DNA from: Maribellus sp. YY47 | GTDB taxonomy: Bacteria > Bacteroidota > Bacteroidia > Bacteroidales > Prolixibacteraceae | Direction of reading: 5' to 3' | NCBI RefSeq assembly: GCF_023111095.1 | Contig: NZ_JALGYW010000005.1 | Location: forward strand, 124,001-188,000 | Length of the DNA: 64,000 bases | Made by a program: the position numbers and the translations under genes | Shown here: positions 55,501 through 63,449 of the stretch, piece after piece | Numbering within the stretch: the first letter of the stretch is position 1 | Layout of the letters: every line of letters starts with the position of its first letter | The notes under the pieces: model-generated | The model's input: the letters and a program-made list of their open reading frames with translations, nothing else | Databases searched by the model: none | Told to the model about the DNA's origin: nothing

Positions 55501-57254
55501 TTGATATCGTTTAGCCGGCTTTCCACTTCTGCTACCAGTTTGTCTGTAGCATCAAGTGTTGATCCGGTTGGCATGGTTACATATACCGAGAACTGGGTTT
55601 CTTCCACTTCACTCAGATTGTTTACACTCACTGCCAGAACAATAAATACGGTGAGGAAAAAGACGACGATTGCACCAATGATCGTTCTTCCCGGAACTCG
55701 CATACTTGCTTTTAGCAACAGGATGTAGATCTGAATGATGCGGTTATTGGTCGTAACCTTTTCGTAGAAAATATTATGCTGTTTTTTCCCTTTCAAAAGC
55801 AGGTGAGCACCCATTGGGATAAGCAGCAACGCCACAAAAAGTGATACTGTTAAAGTTGAAATGATGGATACACCCACGTGATTTCCCAACAGTTTAACCA
55901 TGTAGTCGGTAGAGAATACAAAAGGAAGAAATACAGTAACCGTGGTAAGTGTGGCGGCTAAAATGGAGCGCCAAACTTCCTGTGTTCCTTGTGTAACCGA
56001 TTGCTCGGGGCTCATTCTGTTCCCCGATAAGCGATAAATATTCTCGAGTACCACCACACTGTTGTCGAGGAGCATTCCGATGGCCAGCACCAAACCCACC
56101 AGGGTTAAACTGTTGAGCGAAATATTAAACGCATAGAAGAGATTGAAGGCGGTGAATACTGAAATGGGCATCGCCAGCGCAATAAACGAAACAATGCGCA
56201 TGTTTTTAAGGAACATCCAAAGAACGAATATGGCAAGTAAGCCACCAACCAGCGCCAGGTTAACAATCTGGTCGATGTTGTTCTCCATGGTTTCGGCCAG
56301 GTTGGTTTGCACCACTATTTCCACATCTTTTGAAGCCAGCTTTTGGTTTAATGTGGCAATTTGATCCTGTACTTTGTGCGACAAATCGATCAGGTTGGCC
56401 TGTGAATCGCTGACAAGCAACATCGAAACCGCATCGAGTCCGTTGACACGGCTGATCGAGGTTTCTTCCTTTACGCCAAAAAAGACATCGGCAACATCCT
56501 TCAAAAAGATGGGCCCATCGGCCACCACAATATTTTCGATATCGGAAACATTATCGTATTCAGCCGTTACATGTACAAAGTATTTTTTGTCCGATTCGTG
56601 CAGGTAGCCTGCGAACGTGCGGTTTTGCGAGTTCCCCGAAATGGCACTGCTGATTTGCGCCGGTGTAATTCCATAGGCTTCACACGCCGCTGCATCGTAG
56701 GTTACTTCAATCGAACGTTCTTTACCTCCGTAGACCGTAACCGAGGCAACACCATCCACGTTTTCAATTTCAGAAGTGATGTCCTGATCGACGATGTTCC
56801 GAACCCGGTCAACTCCGCCGCTGCCCCTGATTTGCAGTTCCATAAACTGATTGGTGAGCTGCTCGGTGTTCACTTTGTTTACGATAACGGTAAAGTTATC
56901 GTCGAGGTTGGCTGCCGCCAGGTCAATCTTTTCCTGCAACTTCAGGAAGGTGTATTTAAAATTGACGTTCTGCTTAAAATTAACCTGGATGGAAGCCGAC
57001 TGGTTATTGATACTCGACTCCATACTTTCAATGCCTTCCATGGTGCCAATAGCTCCTTCGATCGGGATCACGGCCTGGCTTTCCATGTATTTAGGATCTA
57101 CCTGGGTCCGCGACTGGATCTGCACGAAAAGCATCGGCAGCTCGGCATTGGGCATTAATTCCACCGGTAGCCTTTTGTAGGAGATGTAACCAAGCATGGT
57201 CAACCCTACAAAGAGCATACTGATGAATATTTTTCTATGTATGATGAATTTCAT
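52530..57254 (-). CDS. RND efflux permease fused to extra membrane segments and an ABC ATPase
   Basis: This is one uninterrupted 1574-residue frame from the ATG at 57254, which begins KFIIHRKIFISMLFVG. Residues 1 to about 1035 form an HAE1-type RND permease: twelve spans, two porter regions, and the proton-relay helix GMLLDNSVVVLENIY. A Ser/Gly/Arg-rich loop lies near 640-662. About 1035-1290 holds roughly six further spans. The C-terminus is an ABC ATPase with Walker A GPNGAGKST (1319-1327), signature SGGMKQR and Walker B ILVVDEPTAGLD. Normally these are separate transporter classes, driven by proton flux and ATP. The next gene, one base away, is an ABC-2 permease. The operon also holds a second RND pump, an adaptor and TolC. 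The substrate is unknown. Confidence 0.93.
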   Translation of the reverse strand: MKFIIHRKIFISMLFVGLTMLGYISYKRLPVELMPNAELPMLFVQIQSRTQVDPKYMESQAVIPIEGAIGTMEGIESMESSINNQSASIQVNFKQNVNFKYTFLKLQEKIDLAAANLDDNFTVIVNKVNTEQLTNQFMELQIRGSGGVDRVRNIVDQDITSEIENVDGVASVTVYGGKERSIEVTYDAAACEAYGITPAQISSAISGNSQNRTFAGYLHESDKKYFVHVTAEYDNVSDIENIVVADGPIFLKDVADVFFGVKEETSISRVNGLDAVSMLLVSDSQANLIDLSHKVQDQIATLNQKLASKDVEIVVQTNLAETMENNIDQIVNLALVGGLLAIFVLWMFLKNMRIVSFIALAMPISVFTAFNLFYAFNISLNSLTLVGLVLAIGMLLDNSVVVLENIYRLSGNRMSPEQSVTQGTQEVWRSILAATLTTVTVFLPFVFSTDYMVKLLGNHVGVSIISTLTVSLFVALLLIPMGAHLLLKGKKQHNIFYEKVTTNNRIIQIYILLLKASMRVPGRTIIGAIVVFFLTVFIVLAVSVNNLSEVEETQFSVYVTMPTGSTLDATDKLVAEVESRLNDIKEKKDLISKIEEEEAILTFILVDDYKDIDNRTIAEIKKDVEDRVKNISQGEVSLEAPTSSSSFRGGGGGGRRSGSQGFAQFMGIGSNQERIVIKGENFEVMKGVAEDLLYYIEDLESIRRANVSVSRNRPEVHLYFNQLLLTEYGVTLNNIASDLRTFNREFTSGVNFKQGTEEYEIVIKEKLPEGVEEEDSEKGIEDLRRLSVSNSQGATYELQDLADLVYASGMANIRRVNQEKQIELNYRFVDEAEDSKDLLEAYRLEIDDIISSYKLPAGVAVQVIHEEDQYSEFYFLIAAAFILILMILASVFESLSTPFVLMFSIPLAAIGSFLALIFTGNSLFNANTLMGFIILIGVVVNNGIILIDYTNILRKRGFRKSRALMTAGLSRVRPILITAITTIVALFPLAMGQAEYVGAIGAPFAITVIGGLSLSTILTLVFIPTLYAGLENSLNWIKSLHWGLKTGMLIVFVTGAVLVYLEVDSFLWQLLDFMLLIILVPGVVAFVMTSLRQANEKVIDENEPIRIKVQKLVKIYDRDSRFVREWKSGIKIRERAGLTREYKSLRDFYDMVWQLPLFGFLVYFTFFYLESNLWMWILSHSVFFFLLLLRVPVQQVLLNKHEATGKNLYLKLNKWIYNLIFWVLPAVFLFIFYKNWDNLGMVIFVGIIWYILLIIYSSAEYIQKKNLNIARIEGRFSVLRRGYFTLIRQIPVVGKRKKPFRALNGVSLEIKTGMFGLLGPNGAGKSTMMRIITGILEQSYGKIWINGLDTQKYREELQGLIGYLPQAFGTYENMSAWEFLDYQAILKGIKDTKIRNERLEYVLKNVHMYERRNDKIGSFSGGMKQRIGIAQILLNLPRILVVDEPTAGLDPRERIRFRNLLVELSRERIVIFSTHIIEDISSSCNQVAVINRGNLKYFGTPTDMVNMGNKFVWQFSVPAKEFDNMANKQLIVHHMRDGENIKVRCLAKEKPTPDAVNVSPHLEDAYLCLLKDFV

Positions 57255-57294
57255 TTTTCTCGTTTTGGAACGCTGATGACGGCGATTTTCTTGA

Positions 57295-57684
57295 TTATCG
57301 CTGATTTGGATTTGTAAATACTTTTCTCCTGATTTCAGGGACCTTCCCAAAATTCAAAAGTAATCCTACCTCAGTTTCAGTTGCTTTTAAATAGTTTATG
57401 AGCTGGAATTCATGTTCTTCCACTACCGCCTCGGCAGCTTTAAGCTCAAGGATCACACAGTTGTTTGCAACTATATCCGCATAATATTCGCCAACCACCG
57501 ATTCATTATAAAACACCTTGATTTGTTTCTGCGATTCAACAGATAACCCGGAATTGTGCAGTTCGATCAAGAGTGCATTCTGATAAACTTTTTCCAGAAA
57601 ACCATAGCCCAAAGCATTGTATACTTTGTAAAAGCACTTTATGATCTTTTCAGTTAAATCAGAATATTTGTAATCTGTGGTCAT
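57295..57684 (-). CDS. GxxExxY family protein
   Basis: This 129-residue cytoplasmic protein has the namesake motif in YGFLEKVYQNALLIEL (G..E..Y) and a nuclease-like core with DIVANNCVILELKAAE. The acidic-then-ELK arrangement resembles PD-(D/E)XK nucleases. The biological role of the family is not established. It is inserted between the two RND pump genes, 30 bases after one and 40 before the other, in the same orientation, although it has no obvious link to efflux. An in-frame extension of the downstream fusion gene would overlap it; the ATG at 57254 chosen for the fusion avoids this. Confidence 0.85.
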   Translation of the reverse strand: MTTDYKYSDLTEKIIKCFYKVYNALGYGFLEKVYQNALLIELHNSGLSVESQKQIKVFYNESVVGEYYADIVANNCVILELKAAEAVVEEHEFQLINYLKATETEVGLLLNFGKVPEIRRKVFTNPNQR

Positions 57685-57714
57685 CTTTACAATCTGCGTT
57701 TTCAGCGTTCTGTT

Positions 57715-60700
57715 TTAATCTTCGGTCTTTACAAACAACTCTCTCACCCGGTCGAGCACATCGTACACGCAAGGGATCACCACCAGTGTCAACAGAGTTG
57801 ATGTAACCAAACCTCCCACAACTGCCAGCGCCATCGGAGAGCGTAACGAAGCACTTTCCCCAAAACCTACCGTAAGCGGAAGCAAAGCGAGGATAGTTGT
57901 CAAACTGGTCATGATGATCGGGCGGATACGTTGTTGTCCGGCCTGAAGAATTGCCTGCGTGCGGTCCATTCCGTCTTTTCGCAGCTGGTTGATCCGGTCG
58001 ACCAGGATGATCGAGTCGTTCACCGCTATACCTACCAGCATGATCACTCCAATAATGGCCATGATGTTGATCGTTTTTCCGAGTATAAAAAAGATGAGGA
58101 TCGTTCCAACAACGGCCAACGGTATGGTTAACAGAATGGTAAACGGATGGATCAGCGACTCGAATTGAGAAGCCAGCACCATGTAAACCAAAATAATTGA
58201 CAACAACAGTGCAAACGCAAGGTTATCAAGCGATTCCTGTCTTTTTTCTTCCTCTCCGGTTACCAGGATGCGGTAGTCAGGCTGAAGATCGATGTTGGCA
58301 GTGGCTTCACGAATTTCTTTCGAAACATGGTCCAGTGCTAGGCCTTTGTCCATCTGCGCCGTTACTTTTCCAAGGCGGTTCTGGTTTCTGCGGATAATCT
58401 CTTTGGGTGAAACTCCGTAAGAGATATCGGCAATCTCATTTAAGCGGAAAACCTGGTCGCCCGAAGTGATAAGGAATGAATTGATTTCTTCGATGCCTTT
58501 TTCCGGAACTTTGATGGTAATGTCCTGCATTTCACCGTTTCGTTCCAGTTCTCCTGCTTCCTTCCCTTCCAGCTGTTCCTGAATCTGGCTGATCACCGTG
58601 GCGATGTTGATGCCGTACATTCCGGCACGCATCCTGTCCACCTTGATTTCTACTTCAGGAGCACCGTCTTCGATCGAAGTTTTGATGTTGAACAAACCGT
58701 TGATCGCCAGCATTTTTTCTTTAACCTGGTTAACAACGTTTTCAATTTCATCCATTTCTTCACCGCGAACTTCCACTACAACGGGAGCATCCTCTGTTCC
58801 CAGGATGGATTGAAGCGCCGTTTCTTCCTGTGTGAAGCTAAGTTCCAGCCCTTCAATATTGGCGGTGAGATTATCCAGTGTTTCTACAATACTTTCGGTA
58901 TTTATGGAGGCATCCTCTTTCAGAATAATTTTCATTTCTGCCGTATTCTCTCCCTGGAAAACTGCATTTGCATCGCCGGTAATTCCTGTTGACGGGCCGG
59001 CTTGCGAATAGATAGTGGCTAGATTGTCACCAAGATAGTCGATCAGAATGTTTTCGATATTTTTAACCGTCGCTTCCGTACGTTCCAGTTTTGTACCTTC
59101 CTGTAACTTCAGTTCAACGGTTAGTTCGCGGGTTTCCGTTTTGGGCATAAATTCGGTTCCAATAAATGGAATCAGTAAAGCCGATGCTGCGATTGAGGCA
59201 GTGGTGAGAATAATGATCAGCCATTTGGCTTTTAAAGCTTTTCCTAAAAAGAGGGCATAACCACCCATCTTAAGTGATTTGGCTTTAAGCGGAGCTTTTT
59301 TGTTCCGGTAAAACCGATGATACATCATCGGAATCAGGAAGATGGCCACCACAAGCGAAGAAACCAGCGAGAATGCAACTGTCCAGGCCTGATCTTTGAA
59401 CAATTCGCCCGATGCACCGTGCAAATAAACGATGGGCAGGAACACAATAATAGTGGTTAAGGTTGATGCTGTTATCGCACCACCCACCTGTGCAGTTCCT
59501 TCTATGGCGGCTTCGCGCACGCTCATTCCGTTTTCGTGGTTTCGGAATATATTCTCCATCACCACAATGGCATTATCCACGAGCATACCTGCACCCAATG
59601 CAAGTCCTCCCAAAGTCATAATGTTGATGGTGAGGTGGTTGAAGTACATCAGGTTGAATGTAGCGATAATCGATATTGGAATCGCCACACTTACGATTAA
59701 GGTTGTTCCGACTCTTCTCAGGAAAAGGAAAAGGATGAACACCGCCAGCAGAATACCGATAAGTGCGGTTTCCTGTACTTCGCCAATGGCGCTGCTGATA
59801 AAACGGCCCTGGTTCGACACAACCGTAAGTTTATATCCGGGTAGCGCTTTTTCGATGGAAACCAACGCTTCATTGATTTGCTCCACCGATTTTACGGTGT
59901 TGTATTTTGTTTCTTTGTAGATGGATAAACCCACACAACGTTCTCCGTTGATGTGCACAATGTTGGTGGGTTGTTTATTTCCCACATAAATTTTGGCCAC
60001 ATCTTTCAGAAAAACAGGGGCCATTTCGTTGCTTGAGCGGTTTTGCCCTGAAGTGGTGCTAAAAACTGTTTTGTATCCCACGATCAGGTTTTCAAAATCT
60101 TCGATCGATTGCAACATTGAAACACCTTTTACGATGTATTGTGTTCCCATGTCGGTGATACGTCCACCCGATACGTTTCGGTTGAAGTTTTCAATACGGT
60201 TTGCAACTTCATCCATCGAAAGATTTTGTGCTTCCAGACGGTAAACATCGGTTTCGATGATCACTTCGCTTTCTTCCTGTCCGGATAGTTCAACTTCGGC
60301 AACCCCTTCCAAACGAACCAGTTCGTTACGAATATAGTTTTCGGCCACCTTCCGTATCTCATTCATGTCGGAGATCTCGGTGTGTGTTAGTCCGATGAGC
60401 ATTACCGGAGTTGTATTCGGATCGTGCTGGGTAATTTTCAGCTCATCTATTTCCGAATTCTGAGTGAGCGTATTGAGGGCTTTTTGCAGGTCGAGGAAAG
60501 CCTCGTCCATGTCTTTGTTCCAGGCATATTCCACGGTAATCTGGGCCGAACCCACTCGCGAAACGGAAGTTACCTGGATAACATCTGACTGGCGGATGGC
60601 CAGCGCTTCGATGTTCTCCACAAACTGTTTTTCCATTTCTTCGGGCGGCCGTTCACCCGAAGTCACTTCCACAAAAATGCGGGGAGAATTCAGGTCCGGG

Positions 60701-60813
60701 AAAAGGTCAACCCCCAGTTTATCGTACGAAATATAGCCCAGGAGAACAACTCCCAAAACTACCATCAGCACAGTAACCGGATAGTTGACAGAAAATTGAG
60801 TTAATTTCTTCAT
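57715..60813 (-). CDS. RND efflux permease (HAE1 family)
   Basis: This 1032-residue inner-membrane proton-driven pump is of normal length for the family. It starts QFSVNYPVTVLMVVLGVVLL and has PDLNSPRIFVEV in the first porter region. The proton-relay helix GAGMLVDNAIVVMENIF carries a single conserved Asp followed by Asn. ASQFESLIHPFTILLTIPLA and VGIAVNDSIILVDRINQLR follow in the second half. With the adaptor encoded 28 bases upstream and TolC it would form a tripartite efflux system across both membranes. The neighbouring fusion protein carries a second RND unit, so the complex may contain two pump types, as in MdtBC. The substrate cannot be read. Confidence 0.95.
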   Translation of the reverse strand: MKKLTQFSVNYPVTVLMVVLGVVLLGYISYDKLGVDLFPDLNSPRIFVEVTSGERPPEEMEKQFVENIEALAIRQSDVIQVTSVSRVGSAQITVEYAWNKDMDEAFLDLQKALNTLTQNSEIDELKITQHDPNTTPVMLIGLTHTEISDMNEIRKVAENYIRNELVRLEGVAEVELSGQEESEVIIETDVYRLEAQNLSMDEVANRIENFNRNVSGGRITDMGTQYIVKGVSMLQSIEDFENLIVGYKTVFSTTSGQNRSSNEMAPVFLKDVAKIYVGNKQPTNIVHINGERCVGLSIYKETKYNTVKSVEQINEALVSIEKALPGYKLTVVSNQGRFISSAIGEVQETALIGILLAVFILFLFLRRVGTTLIVSVAIPISIIATFNLMYFNHLTINIMTLGGLALGAGMLVDNAIVVMENIFRNHENGMSVREAAIEGTAQVGGAITASTLTTIIVFLPIVYLHGASGELFKDQAWTVAFSLVSSLVVAIFLIPMMYHRFYRNKKAPLKAKSLKMGGYALFLGKALKAKWLIIILTTASIAASALLIPFIGTEFMPKTETRELTVELKLQEGTKLERTEATVKNIENILIDYLGDNLATIYSQAGPSTGITGDANAVFQGENTAEMKIILKEDASINTESIVETLDNLTANIEGLELSFTQEETALQSILGTEDAPVVVEVRGEEMDEIENVVNQVKEKMLAINGLFNIKTSIEDGAPEVEIKVDRMRAGMYGINIATVISQIQEQLEGKEAGELERNGEMQDITIKVPEKGIEEINSFLITSGDQVFRLNEIADISYGVSPKEIIRRNQNRLGKVTAQMDKGLALDHVSKEIREATANIDLQPDYRILVTGEEEKRQESLDNLAFALLLSIILVYMVLASQFESLIHPFTILLTIPLAVVGTILIFFILGKTINIMAIIGVIMLVGIAVNDSIILVDRINQLRKDGMDRTQAILQAGQQRIRPIIMTSLTTILALLPLTVGFGESASLRSPMALAVVGGLVTSTLLTLVVIPCVYDVLDRVRELFVKTED

Positions 60814-60841
60814 AATTCTGTTCCTCTATAATTACCGGCTG

Positions 60842-61900
60842 TTAAAGAATCACTTTTACTTTCGAATTGTCGCGAAGGGTTTCAAATCCTTTGATGATTA
60901 AACGATCATTGGGAGCCAGTCCTTCCACGATTTCAATTTCATCCTGGTTCGAGATTCCGGTGGTAATGCGGCGATCGTCGGCAGAACTGTTGCGTCCGAC
61001 AACAAACACATATTTCCCGCGCGAACCTGACATGATAATATCTTTCGGAATGACTACAACACTGTCTTTTTGAGCAGTAATGATGTTGGCTTTGATAAAC
61101 ATTCCCGGGCGAAGTTTCAGCTCCGGATTGTCGATCTGGAGTTTTCCGGCGAAGGTACGGGTCTCGTCGCTAATTGCCGGTGATAGTTCGCTTACGTGTC
61201 CCTTCAACGTATCTTCGGTTAAGGTGTAGCTGGTGATCAGCACATTTTGCCCCACCAGGACATCCGGGATGTTTTTTTCAGGGAGGTTGATTTCCACATA
61301 CATCTGGTCGTAGCTCATCAGTTTCACCATCGATTGTCCCGACGAAACGCGCACGCCTTCTGTGTAATAAGGAAGATCGACGATTACTCCTGAAAAAGGA
61401 GCAACAATTTGCATTTTGGCCAGTTGAATCTGGGCATTTTCATAACTGTTTTGTGCTTCGATTGATGACACTTCGGAGTTACGCAGTTCACGCAAGGTAA
61501 CACCTCCTTTTTCGTAAAGCGATTTTTGTTTATCGTATTCCTGTTGAGAAATTTCGAGGTTGAGTTTTTTCGATTCGAGCGATAGTCCGTTCAGGTACTC
61601 TTCGTTGGTAAACTTAATAATTGCCTGACCTTTCTCAACGCGGTCGCCTAATTTGAATTTACGACCGGTTTTCGGATTTACCTGTAACTGGTAGTCGCCT
61701 ACAATTTCTGAAGTAAGTTCGGTTTCCGATTTTGCCTTGGCAGTACCGGTGGTGGTTATAAATTGCTGAATGCTTTTGAGTTTGATGGTCTCGACTGAAA
61801 CCGGAACAGCAAGGTCGCTGCTCTCTGATGCAGGTCGGTTGTTACACGAGATGGCGCTTGCAACGATGACAGCCAGGTAAAGTAATTTTATGTTCTTCAT
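60842..61900 (-). CDS. RND efflux periplasmic adaptor (membrane fusion lipoprotein)
   Basis: The 352-residue lipoprotein (lipobox ASAISC) belongs to the HlyD/AcrA adaptor family. It has a barrel-sandwich lipoyl-like half (TGTAKAKSETELTSEIVGDY; QIVAPFSGVIVDLPYYTEGV), an intervening coiled-coil hairpin (about 105-165), a beta-barrel domain and a membrane-proximal domain (ISNQDEIEIVEGLAPNDRLI). It links the inner-membrane pump to the TolC channel. It is encoded 21 bases after TolC and 28 before the HAE1 pump, and is the only adaptor in the operon, so it may serve both RND units. Confidence 0.94.
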   Translation of the reverse strand: MKNIKLLYLAVIVASAISCNNRPASESSDLAVPVSVETIKLKSIQQFITTTGTAKAKSETELTSEIVGDYQLQVNPKTGRKFKLGDRVEKGQAIIKFTNEEYLNGLSLESKKLNLEISQQEYDKQKSLYEKGGVTLRELRNSEVSSIEAQNSYENAQIQLAKMQIVAPFSGVIVDLPYYTEGVRVSSGQSMVKLMSYDQMYVEINLPEKNIPDVLVGQNVLITSYTLTEDTLKGHVSELSPAISDETRTFAGKLQIDNPELKLRPGMFIKANIITAQKDSVVVIPKDIIMSGSRGKYVFVVGRNSSADDRRITTGISNQDEIEIVEGLAPNDRLIIKGFETLRDNSKVKVIL

Positions 61901-61921
61901 TTTTTTAAGTTTTTTCGTTGG

Positions 61922-63427
61922 TTATTTTTTGTCTTGTGTGAGGTAAAGTTCACCGGGTAAAATCTGTTCTCCTTTTTCGAAATCGTACAACGATTGAATT
62001 TTCAGATTCAGCAGTTCAATTTTGTAATTGATAAGCGCCTGGCTGTAGGAGATTTTCTTTTCCGACAACTGGGTCTGGTAAAGGTTAAGATCCATACCGG
62101 TGAGATCGCCGTTTTCGTAACGTTCCAGATTAATTTCGTAGGTTAACTGCGCATTGCGTTCGTTTTGTTTGGCAATGTCGATTTGGGTTAACTGGTTTTG
62201 CAGGTTACGGTACACCTGGCGAATATCCACTACGATCTGTTTTTTCTGTTCCGACAAGTTTAATTCCTGCGACTGAATCGATGCTTCGGCTGCAGCAATA
62301 CGGGCTTTCTTTTCGCCCCAGTCGAAGATTGGAATATTAAAACTAACACCTACCGAAGGACTCTTGGTCGGGTTTTGGTAGATATTGCCCAGGTCGCGGT
62401 TGTCGCCTGTGATCCCGAAACGCAGGTTCATTTCACCTTTGAATTCGTTTAATGCTTTGGTTTCAATCAGGCTAAATTGACTGTTTTCCACGTCGATTTC
62501 ACGTTGGCGAAGTTCCATTCTCGATTTCAGCCCGTTATCAATCGCCAGATCGAGATCTATTTTCACCGGATTGGCGCTAATGTCGGCCAGGATCATAATG
62601 TCCTGAAACAAGTCCATACCCAGGTAAAGTTTTAACTGATCTTTGGCATTTTCAAAGTTTACTTCATCGTTCTGAACCGTTGATTTGGCGGTAGAAAGGT
62701 TCAGCTCTGCCTGGTATTGTTCTTCTTTTGCGGCCAATCCTGCATTTACTTTGTTAACGATGATGTCGTAACTTTTTTGAGTATTGGCAAGTTCTTCCTT
62801 GGCAATACTCAGGTTCATCTGGGCCATGTATACGTTGTAGAAATACTGGGTAACGTTTTTCTCCAGGTTCAAACGCTGAATGGCATAACTGATGTTGGCA
62901 TTTTCCAGGTTTAACTCCAGCTGTTTAAGTTCGAGTTTCAACCGGTTATACGTAAAAAGGGGCTGGTTTAAGTTGAGGTAGAGGTTGTTAAAAAATACCT
63001 CACTTTTGTTTTCGTCGGATGACAAGGTTGATTTACTGCTCGACCAGCCGAATTCGTTGGTAAGCGAAATGGTTCCGTCGGTAGGAAGTATGGGTTGAGA
63101 AATCGTAAATAAAGTATTTGATTCAAAATTCTCGTTGGTGTACCATTCCGAGAAGCGGTTGTCGAACCGGCGCTGTTTGCTGTAGGTTACCGGGTTAACT
63201 TCGAGCGAAAATCTTGATTTTAGCGCTGCCCGCTGGGCTTCCAGGCTCTTCTGGTAACGCTTCAGATTCAGCAGTGAAAGCTGCAGATCGGGGCTCCCGG
63301 TTTCGGCAATGCTCAAGGCTTTTGCCAAAGTAAGTGCTTCCTGTGCCTGAGCGTAAAAAACGCCCGTTGCCAGAAAAGCCACCAGAAGAATGATTTTCTG
63401 AAATTGTTTAGCTTTTGTCTTTTTCAT
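61922..63427 (-). CDS. TolC-family outer-membrane efflux protein
   Basis: The product has 501 residues from the ATG at 63427, which begins the signal peptide (KKTKAKQFQKIILLVAFLAT, cut near AQAQ); the open frame extends to 63460 without benefit. The two internally repeated outer-membrane efflux domains are visible (EALTLAKALSIAETGSPDLQ at the N-terminus; KSPSVGVSFNIPIFDWGEKK in the second half) with long coiled-coil helices between. It forms the trimeric exit duct of the tripartite pump. It is the first complete gene of the efflux set in this window, 22 bases after the golvesin-domain-like gene. Confidence 0.94.
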   Translation of the reverse strand: MKKTKAKQFQKIILLVAFLATGVFYAQAQEALTLAKALSIAETGSPDLQLSLLNLKRYQKSLEAQRAALKSRFSLEVNPVTYSKQRRFDNRFSEWYTNENFESNTLFTISQPILPTDGTISLTNEFGWSSSKSTLSSDENKSEVFFNNLYLNLNQPLFTYNRLKLELKQLELNLENANISYAIQRLNLEKNVTQYFYNVYMAQMNLSIAKEELANTQKSYDIIVNKVNAGLAAKEEQYQAELNLSTAKSTVQNDEVNFENAKDQLKLYLGMDLFQDIMILADISANPVKIDLDLAIDNGLKSRMELRQREIDVENSQFSLIETKALNEFKGEMNLRFGITGDNRDLGNIYQNPTKSPSVGVSFNIPIFDWGEKKARIAAAEASIQSQELNLSEQKKQIVVDIRQVYRNLQNQLTQIDIAKQNERNAQLTYEINLERYENGDLTGMDLNLYQTQLSEKKISYSQALINYKIELLNLKIQSLYDFEKGEQILPGELYLTQDKK

Positions 63428-63449
63428 CTCTATGTTTGATTTAATTGAT

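Noticed and set aside
52530-57350. Longer start for the fusion protein at 57350
   Set aside because: It would overlap the GxxExxY gene and add a basic, non-RND-like leader; the ATG at 57254 directly begins the standard RND N-terminus.
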